This document shows positions 58,488 to 64,000 of a stretch of 64,000 nt of DNA, piece after piece. The stretch covers positions 1 to 64,000 of the forward strand of contig JAFDWS010000008.1 of the NCBI GenBank assembly GCA_018268375.1. Direction: 5' to 3'. A model generated the notes under the pieces. It saw only the letters and a list, made by a program, of their open reading frames with translations. It made no database searches and was not told the DNA's origin. Position numbers and translations under genes: made by a program. This DNA is from Armatimonadota bacterium (lineage in GTDB: Bacteria; Armatimonadota; Fimbriimonadia; Fimbriimonadales; Fimbriimonadaceae). Each line of letters starts with the position of its first letter. Within the stretch, counting starts at the first letter, position 1.

Positions 58488-58949
58488 ATGAGGATGGACG
58501 TCGCGACAATGGAGGACTTCAAGGAAGCCTGGCGCGCCAACAACAGGATCAACCTTGAGCTCCTGGCCCTGTGCCCCGACGAGAGCTTTGAATTCAAGCC
58601 GGGGAAAGGGAAGACGATCCGTTCGAACTACGTCCACATCATCGGCATGAGGCGCGCCTGGATCGAAGCGAAGCTTCCCAAGGAAGCTACGGCAATCTCA
58701 AAGATGGACTGGAAGACCGCCGGTCGCTCGGAGATCGAGCACGAGCTGGGGACGAGTTCGCAACTCATGGAGGCGCTCTTTGAGCGTCATTCCCTTAAGC
58801 CGGGAAAGATGAGCCTCGCCGTCTTCTTCGCATACTGCGTCGCCCACGAGGCGAATCATCGGGCCCAAATCGAACTCGCCCTGCGGCTCAACGGGGCAGA
58901 GCCGACTGTCGCAAAGCTCTATGCCCTCTGGGAGTGGGGGAAGAAATGA
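58488..58949 (+). CDS. DinB-superfamily protein
   Basis: 153 residues from ATG 58488 (ATG 58494 also possible). YVHIIGMRRAWIEAKL and FAYCVAHEANHRAQIELAL give the first His and the H-x3-H-x2-Q pair. N-terminal MEDFKEAWRANNRINLELLALCPDE is typical. Divergent from the DinB gene at 58469. Confidence 0.95.
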   Translation: MRMDVATMEDFKEAWRANNRINLELLALCPDESFEFKPGKGKTIRSNYVHIIGMRRAWIEAKLPKEATAISKMDWKTAGRSEIEHELGTSSQLMEALFERHSLKPGKMSLAVFFAYCVAHEANHRAQIELALRLNGAEPTVAKLYALWEWGKK

Positions 58950-59006
58950 GCCGTCCGAACGTCCCACCCGTTGAACTTCGCCACACTGCAAGGAATTCAT
59001 CGTAAC

Positions 59007-59684
59007 ATGCTGGTCTTGAAACTCGGTATCGTCGCGATGGCCCTCGTGGCCACGAGCTGTATGAACATGTCGGGATCGAATCCCAGCCAAGAAGCTGCCG
59101 CAGCGAAGGAGACCCCCACCGGGAAGAAGTCTCTCGTCTTGGGCGGAGGGTGCTTCTGGTGCGTCGAGGCTGTGTTCGAGGCGCTCAAAGGGGTCGACTC
59201 CGTTGAGTCCGGCTACGCCGGCGGCCACACGGTGAACCCCACCTATCGAGATGTCTGCTCTGGTGAGACCGGGCACGCCGAGGTGGTCAAAGTCACGTAC
59301 GACCCAAAGGTCGTGAGCGAGAGCGATCTGCTTCACATCTTCTTCACCACGCACGATCCGACGACCATGAACAGGCAGGGCCCTGACTCCGGCACCCAGT
59401 ACCGGTCGGTGATCTTCTATGCGGACGACGCCGAGAAGGCGCTGGCCCAGAGCGTGATCGAAGAGGTGACCAAGGAAAAGATCTGGTCGAACCCGATTGT
59501 TACGACACTGGAGCCCCTGACCGCGTTCTACAAGGCCGAGGACTACCACCAAGACTACTTCGAGAAGTACGAGAAAGCGTCGCCCGCGGAGCGAATGTCC
59601 ATGAACGCCGGCTACTGCTCGGCGATCATCGATCCAAAGGTAAGGAAGTTCCGCGCCAAGTACGCCGACAAGCTCAAGAAGTAA
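59007..59684 (+). CDS. msrA: Peptide methionine sulfoxide reductase A, lipoprotein form
   Basis: 225 residues. After a lipobox-like LVATSC (MLVLKLGIVAMALVATSC) comes GGGCFWCVEAVFEALKGVDSVESGYAGGHTVNPTYRDVCSGETGHAEVVKVTYDP, the MsrA core with the catalytic GCFWC Cys, then FFTTHDPTTMNRQGPDSGTQYRSVIF and a C-terminal NAGYCSAII holding the resolving Cys. It reduces methionine-S-sulfoxide in proteins; as a lipoprotein it would act in the periplasm or at the envelope. AAGGA precedes the ATG at 12 bases. Confidence 0.95.
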   Translation: MLVLKLGIVAMALVATSCMNMSGSNPSQEAAAAKETPTGKKSLVLGGGCFWCVEAVFEALKGVDSVESGYAGGHTVNPTYRDVCSGETGHAEVVKVTYDPKVVSESDLLHIFFTTHDPTTMNRQGPDSGTQYRSVIFYADDAEKALAQSVIEEVTKEKIWSNPIVTTLEPLTAFYKAEDYHQDYFEKYEKASPAERMSMNAGYCSAIIDPKVRKFRAKYADKLKK

Positions 59685-59724
59685 ACCAAAAAAGAGGCGT
59701 GGCCCTTGAAAAAGGAACCACGCC
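59685..59724 (-). terminator. Intrinsic terminator of the 59.7-kb secreted gene
   Basis: On the minus strand GGCGTGG pairs with CCACGCC (plus 59718-59724 and 59696-59702), with inner CCTT/AAGG pairing, followed by TCTTTTTT. It lies 17 bases past the stop codon of the gene at 59742-60557 and abuts the end of msrA. Confidence 0.85.
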
Positions 59725-59741
59725 GTCACCCCTGGTCAACC

Positions 59742-60557
59742 TCACTGGATCTGGTTGTTCGGGATCCAGATTGGGGGTGGCGCGTAGGCCAACCCCTGGA
59801 ATGCAGCCCCCTGCCAAGCACCTGTCAATGGAACGATCGAAATGCGCCAGCCTCCATATTTGGAGATGTGGACGATGGAGTTCCCCGTGTCACTCATGGC
59901 AACCATCTCTGAAGGGCTGTAGTCAGCGAGGTCTGCCGGGTTTCCGGCGTGGACGAGCGCGTCACTGCCTTGATATGAAAGCGGCGCCAGGGGATCAGCG
60001 TAAAGGTCGTAAGAATCACCTTTGAGGTCGATCGCCCAAGACTGCCCGTCCGCGTACATGTAGCAATCGGAATCGGCAGGCCCCAATTGCCCGTAGCTGT
60101 TCAAGTTGTAAGCCGATCCAATCCGGCCTGCTCCCTGATCGCTGGTGCCAGCCCAGGTGATGATGATGTCGTTGCCCAGCGAGTCCATGCCGCCGATCTT
60201 CGCATTTCCGGACAGATACGGCACGTTCACGTAGTAGCCTCCAATCTGCTTTCCGGCGTTAGGGCCGTAACAGGCCACGAAAGCGATCTTTCGCGGCCAA
60301 CCGATGCGCCAACTCGTCAGAGCGCAGAGGTGGCCTTGGTTGAAGCAGAGATAGGTCGACGTGGCGGCGTTGTAACCATAGCTGTACTGCGGCTCACCCC
60401 AGTTGTTGGCCGCACCGACATAGGTGATGGCACCTGTGTTGACATTGACCTTGCAGAGCCACTGGTGGACGACGTCGACGGTGTAATAGCCCTGCGCTTG
60501 TGCAAAGTAGCTCAACCCCACAGCAAGGAGGAAGGCGCTTGTTCGGCCGAGTTTCAT
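59742..60557 (-). CDS. Secreted hypothetical protein
   Basis: 271 residues with a signal peptide (TSAFLLAVGLSYFAQAQ). The mature protein shows repeated blade-like strands (YYTVDVVHQWLCKVNVNTGAITYVG, IIITWAGTSDQGAGRIGSAYNL, SWAIDLKGDSYDLYADPLAPLSY, WRISIVPLTGAWQGAAFQGLAYA). This suggests a small beta-propeller-like fold. No sorting signal. Ends with a strong terminator. Confidence 0.65.
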   Translation of the reverse strand: MKLGRTSAFLLAVGLSYFAQAQGYYTVDVVHQWLCKVNVNTGAITYVGAANNWGEPQYSYGYNAATSTYLCFNQGHLCALTSWRIGWPRKIAFVACYGPNAGKQIGGYYVNVPYLSGNAKIGGMDSLGNDIIITWAGTSDQGAGRIGSAYNLNSYGQLGPADSDCYMYADGQSWAIDLKGDSYDLYADPLAPLSYQGSDALVHAGNPADLADYSPSEMVAMSDTGNSIVHISKYGGWRISIVPLTGAWQGAAFQGLAYAPPPIWIPNNQIQ

Positions 60558-60684
60558 GGTGTACCTCGCTTCCGTTGGACGAAAGTCTACGACGAAGGTT
60601 GCCTCACTGGATCGCGCACACAGGCGTTTTCCAGCGATTGAGCCAATTCCGGCCCGTGCGGGAACTCGCCGCCGTACTAACCAT

Positions 60685-61530
60685 GTGGATTCGTCTCTTC
60701 AAACTCCGCTGACTCCTCGTCGTGCGCTGGACTTCACAGCTGCCGAACTAGCCAACGCCATGACTGTTTGCTTCGAGGACTACGTCGTTCCGTTCACGTT
60801 GACGCCCGAGAGCTTCGACCGCAGGTTCCGCCGTGAGGGCATGGACATGGAGGCGAGCCTGCTCTGGTACGAGGCCGACAGTCCAGCGGCGATCGTCCTA
60901 GTTTCCCGTCGCGGCTGGACGTCTCGGGTGGCAGCGATGGCTGTCGCGAAGCCTTACCGCCGTCAGGGCGTGGGGCGGTTCGCGATGCAACGAGCGGTGG
61001 ACGACGCCGCAGCAAGGGGGGATCGCAGCATCGTGCTCGAGGTCATCGAACAGAACCCTCCTGCCATCGCGTTGTACGAAGCGGTCGGAATGCGCATTGC
61101 GAGACGGATCGTCGGTTATGAGCGCGCCGCCAGCCCGGGCCGGGAAGAAGGGCTCGTCGAGATCGATGCAAGCGAGCTTCTTCGCGAAATGGTGCGGGAG
61201 ACGGAGCCGGGCATGCCCTGGCAGCTGACCCCCGAAACGCTGGCTGCTTCGGCGTTGCCAACGCGAGCGTATTGTTTGGAAGGCGAATGTTTCGGACTCG
61301 CGACGGACACTCCGCGAGACCGGTTTGTCTTGTGGGCCGTCTTCACGCGGCGGTCGGCCAGAGGCAAGGGCTTAGCCAGGAGGATGGTGGAAGGTCTCGT
61401 CCATTCCATGGGCGGCAAAAGCGCCTTCACTTCGGTCGATGTACCGGACGACCTCGCTCCAGGCTTCTTCGCGAAGTGTGGGTTCAAAGAAATGTCGATC
61501 AGCCAGTTCGAGATGGTCCGCGACTTCTGA
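60685..61530 (+). CDS. Tandem-domain GNAT acetyltransferase
   Basis: 281 residues from GTG 60685; the longer frame upstream is not coding in character. The N-terminal GNAT unit has AAMAVAKPYRRQGVGRFAMQRAVDDAAARGD and VLEVIEQNPPAIALYEAVGM. The C-terminal unit has LWAVFTRRSARGKGLARRMVEGL and APGFFAKCGFKE. Two complete acetyl-CoA loops (R-R-Q-G-V-G, R-G-K-G-L-A) imply that both domains may be active or one degenerated. The acceptor is unknown. Confidence 0.85.
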   Translation: MDSSLQTPLTPRRALDFTAAELANAMTVCFEDYVVPFTLTPESFDRRFRREGMDMEASLLWYEADSPAAIVLVSRRGWTSRVAAMAVAKPYRRQGVGRFAMQRAVDDAAARGDRSIVLEVIEQNPPAIALYEAVGMRIARRIVGYERAASPGREEGLVEIDASELLREMVRETEPGMPWQLTPETLAASALPTRAYCLEGECFGLATDTPRDRFVLWAVFTRRSARGKGLARRMVEGLVHSMGGKSAFTSVDVPDDLAPGFFAKCGFKEMSISQFEMVRDF

Positions 61531-61536
61531 GCAGGG

Positions 61537-61899
61537 TCACCACCGCGCCCCCGCCCGCTTGAGAAGCTCGATCATCTCCTTGTCCTTGCGAGCCTCGGCT
61601 TCTTCGAGGGCGGTCGTACTCTCGAAGCTATCGTTGGGATCTGCCCCTTCCTTGAGCAATCTCCTGGCCTCGTTGATGTTGCCCGCCCGTGCCGCCTCCC
61701 AAAGTGGTTCGTTCAGGAAGTGGACTTGCCGGGTCCAAGTCCAAACAACCAATGACCCCGCCCATGCCACCGCATAACTGGCGAGGATGATCTTGGCCCA
61801 CACCGCCCGAATCCGAAAGACCGAAATGATGGCAAACGGCGTGAGGCACGCCAAGAGGACAAAGCACGCGAACGAAAGAATGAAGAGTCCGAAGTCCAC
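61537..61899 (-). CDS. Membrane-anchored ankyrin-repeat protein
   Basis: 120 residues, GTG start one base after the ahcY stop. Two N-terminal hydrophobic helices (LFILSFACFVLLACLTPFAIISVF and IILASYAVAWAGSLVVWTW) then ankyrin-type repeats PLWEAARAGNINEARRLLKEGADPND and TALEEAEARKDKEMIELLKRAGA. Translationally coupled to ahcY and presumably under its riboswitch. Confidence 0.8.
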   Translation of the reverse strand: MDFGLFILSFACFVLLACLTPFAIISVFRIRAVWAKIILASYAVAWAGSLVVWTWTRQVHFLNEPLWEAARAGNINEARRLLKEGADPNDSFESTTALEEAEARKDKEMIELLKRAGARW

Positions 61900-61900
61900 A

Positions 61901-63319
61901 TCAGTACCGGTAGTGGTCGCTCTTGTACGGGCCCTCGGCCTTCACCCCAATATAGGATGCTTGCTCCGTTGAAAGGGCGGTCAGCTCCGCGTCGAGCTTT
62001 GCAAGCTGAAGCCGTGCCACCTTCTCGTCCAGGATCTTGGGCAGGATGTAGACCCCGGGCGCATAGGTGTGGCCGCTTGCCCAGAGCTCCATTTGCGCCA
62101 TGACCTGGTTGGCGAACGAGGACGACATCACATACGAAGGATGTCCTGTTGCACAGCCGAGGTTGACGAGACGCCCCTTTGCCAGGAGGAGGATCTTCTT
62201 ACCGTCCGGGAACACAACGTGGTCGACCTGGGGCTTGATCTCGTCCCACGTGTACTTCTCCAACGACGCCACGTCGATCTCATTGTCGAAGTGGCCGATG
62301 TTGCAGACGATGGCCTGGTCCTTCATCCTGGCCATATGGTCGTGAGTCACCACGTGGTAGTTGCCCGTCGCTGTGACGAAGATGTCCGCCTTGTCGGCCG
62401 CATACTCCATGGTCACGACCTTGTAGCCCTCCATCGCGGCCTGGAGCGCGCAGATCGGGTCGATCTCCGTGACCCACACTTGCGCATTGAGAGACCGGAG
62501 CGCTTGCGCACATCCTTTGCCGACGTCGCCGTAGCCGCATACCACCGCGATCTTTCCGGCGATCATCACGTCCGTTGCCCGCTTGATGCCGTCCACCAAG
62601 CTTTCGCGGCAGCCGTAGAGGTTGTCGAATTTGCTCTTCGTGACGCTATCGTTGACGTTGAAGCAGGGGAAGGGTAAGCGGCCCTCCTTTTGGAGTTGGT
62701 AAAGGCGTTTGACACCTGTCGTCGTCTCCTCGCTGACCCCCTTTATGCTGTCGCGAATCTTCGAGTAATGGCTGGCACCGCCCGGGGCGGCCAACCGCTT
62801 CTTGATGCTCGCAAAGAGCGAAGTCTCCTCCTCGTTGCCCGGGTTGTCGAGGATCGTAGGGTCTTGTTCCGCCTTGCAGCCAAGGAGCACCAGGAGCGTC
62901 GCGTCACCACCATCGTCGAGAATGAGGTTTGGAGTCCCGCCATCCGCCCACTCGAAAATACGGTGCGTGTACTCCCAATAGTCGTCCAAGCTCTCGCCCT
63001 TGTAGGCGAAGACCGGTGTCCCTCCGACGGCAATGGCTGCGGCAGCGTGGTCTTGAGTGCTGAAGATGTTGCAGCTCGCCCACCGGACCTCTGCGCCGAG
63101 CGCCTGTAATGTCTCGATCAACACGGCGGTCTGGATCGTCATGTGCAAAGAACCGGCGATTCGGGCGCCTCGAAGGGGCCTGCTTGCGGCGTACTCTTGC
63201 CGAATGGCCATGAGGCCAGGCATCTCGGTCTCGGCAATTCTGATTTCTTTGAGGCCCCATTCGGCGAGGCTCAGGTCGGCCACAGCGTAATCGTTCTTGG
63301 AAGGTTCGACGGCTTGCAT
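61901..63319 (-). CDS. ahcY: S-adenosylhomocysteine hydrolase (AhcY/SahH)
   Basis: 472 residues, full length for the larger bacterial type. It splits S-adenosylhomocysteine into adenosine and homocysteine, clearing the product inhibitor of methyltransferases. Seen: [36 protein letters not shown] (substrate site), the insertion of the longer form, [31 protein letters not shown], the NAD Rossmann motif [34 protein letters not shown] and a C-terminal KSDHYRY for NAD. The start at 63319 fits the leader. Controlled by the SAH riboswitch upstream. Confidence 0.98.
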   Translation of the reverse strand: MQAVEPSKNDYAVADLSLAEWGLKEIRIAETEMPGLMAIRQEYAASRPLRGARIAGSLHMTIQTAVLIETLQALGAEVRWASCNIFSTQDHAAAAIAVGGTPVFAYKGESLDDYWEYTHRIFEWADGGTPNLILDDGGDATLLVLLGCKAEQDPTILDNPGNEEETSLFASIKKRLAAPGGASHYSKIRDSIKGVSEETTTGVKRLYQLQKEGRLPFPCFNVNDSVTKSKFDNLYGCRESLVDGIKRATDVMIAGKIAVVCGYGDVGKGCAQALRSLNAQVWVTEIDPICALQAAMEGYKVVTMEYAADKADIFVTATGNYHVVTHDHMARMKDQAIVCNIGHFDNEIDVASLEKYTWDEIKPQVDHVVFPDGKKILLLAKGRLVNLGCATGHPSYVMSSSFANQVMAQMELWASGHTYAPGVYILPKILDEKVARLQLAKLDAELTALSTEQASYIGVKAEGPYKSDHYRY

Positions 63320-63349
63320 GTTCTCTTTGTAACTCCCTGGCCGCGGAAA

Positions 63350-63386
63350 CAAAAAGGCACCCGCCACCAGTCTGGTCGCGAGCGCC
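63350..63386 (-). terminator. Intrinsic terminator in the ahcY leader
   Basis: Minus-strand GGCGCTCGCGACC pairs with GGTGGCGGGTGCC (plus 63386 to 63356) in a long GC-rich stem with one mismatch, followed at once by TTTTTG (63355-63350). It lies 31 bases before the ahcY ATG, so it must be bypassed for expression. Its 5' arm overlaps the riboswitch pseudoknot strand (63380-63387). Confidence 0.85.
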
Positions 63387-63455
63387 GTTGACTTGGACTG
63401 TGTCCTGGACTGAGCCTGGTTCCGATTCTCTCGGGATCGCAGCGCTCCTCAGTCC
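63380..63455 (-). promoter_or_regulatory. SAH riboswitch controlling ahcY
   Basis: Minus-strand GGACTGAG (63455-63448) pairs with CTCAGTCC (63414-63407) as helix P1. Inside lie GAGGAGCGCTGC and ACCAGGCTCAG, the conserved cores of the SAH riboswitch, with a GAGA-capped P2 (CCCGAGAGAATCGG). The pseudoknot partner of GAGCGCTG (63447-63440) is CGGCGCTC (63387-63380). A -10-like TAAAAT stands just upstream (around 63473-63468). SAH binding would hold CGGCGCTC and block the terminator stem. Confidence 0.9.
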
Positions 63456-63579
63456 TTTGGATATTTTACACTAGCTCGGCAACCGTCGGATCCCTCCCTG
63501 GACTGGTAGATGATCGTGCCTTCGGGGTCTTGGGAGGTCGAAGTCTGCTCATGGTGTCAGGGGTGTAAGATCGGCGCAC

Positions 63580-63972
63580 ATGTCCGCCTCCCTCGCTGTC
63601 GTCCAATCGCTCTACGCCTCCTTCGCCGCTGGCAACGTGCCGGCGGTCCTGGCTGCCTTCGATCCCCAGATCGAATGGCTCGAGGCAGAAGGGAATCCGC
63701 TCGCAGGCAAGAACCCTTACGCAGGCCCCGAGGCGGTGTTGCACGGCGTCTTCTTGTACTTGGTCGAGCGATTCGACGATTTCGCTGCCACCCCCGTCAG
63801 GCATGTCGACGGCGGCGACACTGTCGTTACCGAAGGCCGCTACACGGGCACTCACAAGGCAACGGGCGCTGCACTCGACGCTCAGTTCGCCCACGTGTGG
63901 CGGTTCGAAGACGGCAAGATCGCTTCGTTCCAACAGTACACGGACACCGCCCAGTGGGCGAAGCTCCTCTAA
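63580..63972 (+). CDS. NTF2-like / SnoaL-type protein
   Basis: 130 residues. VVQSLYASFAAGNVPAVLAAFDPQIEWLEAEGNPLAGKNPYAGPEAVLHGVF, DDTVVTEGRYTGTHKATGAALDAQFAHVWRFEDGKIASFQQYTDTAQW-type strands are those of the SnoaL-like small-molecule fold. No signal peptide. Divergent from ahcY; the 120 bases between them would carry both promoters. Substrate unknown. Confidence 0.9.
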   Translation: MSASLAVVQSLYASFAAGNVPAVLAAFDPQIEWLEAEGNPLAGKNPYAGPEAVLHGVFLYLVERFDDFAATPVRHVDGGDTVVTEGRYTGTHKATGAALDAQFAHVWRFEDGKIASFQQYTDTAQWAKLL

Positions 63973-64000
63973 GGCAAGTCCTTGTCCACGCCCAGGTCTT

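Noticed and set aside
58698..59729. 343-residue minus-strand frame
   Set aside because: Antisense of the DinB and msrA genes.

Overview
The window is bacterial chromosome, moderately GC-rich and gene-dense, with small monocistronic or 2-4-gene units on both strands. There is no rRNA, complete tRNA, prophage module, insertion sequence or CRISPR array. Three PEP-CTERM proteins, ten DinB-superfamily proteins, many NTF2-like, GNAT, VOC and DUF1579-like proteins, and two long secreted proteins built of Gly-Val-Tyr/Phe-Gly repeats suggest an environmental Gram-negative bacterium. My best guess is Armatimonadota (Fimbriimonadia-like). That is inference from gene content; no 16S or other marker is present apart from a partial GroEL.

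Layout. 1-7.5 kb: 3' end of groEL, a PIN-domain protein, two zinc-ribbon proteins, a lone GspE/MshEN-type domain, and gene-poor DNA full of short repeats (G-rich tracts, a 10-bp tandem array, a 31-bp direct repeat). 7.5-25.7 kb: secreted proteins, including a PQQ-propeller PEP-CTERM protein, two repeat-rich surface proteins and lipoproteins, mixed with small enzymes (alpha/beta hydrolase, O-methyltransferase, VOC, YciI, cupin). 25.7-40 kb: DinB proteins, an Ntn-hydrolase-like protein, an FG-GAP protein, AlkD-like DNA repair, LRR and Ig-like secreted proteins, and a lipase-nuclease-PEP-CTERM gene run. 40-44.3 kb: a minus-strand metal (probably zinc) uptake cluster with an outer-membrane barrel, substrate-binding protein and ABC permease but no ATPase. 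44.4-54.8 kb: stress and housekeeping genes (CsbD, DUF3500, CutC, GAF, DUF1697, methyltransferase) and one frameshifted YciI gene. 54.8-64 kb: di-heme cytochrome c peroxidase, Kef-type antiporter, dienelactone hydrolase, lipoprotein MsrA, and S-adenosylhomocysteine hydrolase (ahcY).

The strongest regulatory find is a SAH riboswitch in the ahcY leader. Its pseudoknot strand overlaps the 5' arm of an intrinsic terminator, so SAH binding should favour read-through. Also notable are a sigma-54-like promoter with a hairpin masking the ribosome site of a PEP-CTERM gene, the DinB expansion, and the metal cluster without an ATPase. I found no convincing wholly new multi-gene system; the nearest candidates are the paired repeat surface proteins with swapped C-terminal domains and the two genes sharing an N-terminal AAxLQE motif next to a 31-bp direct repeat.
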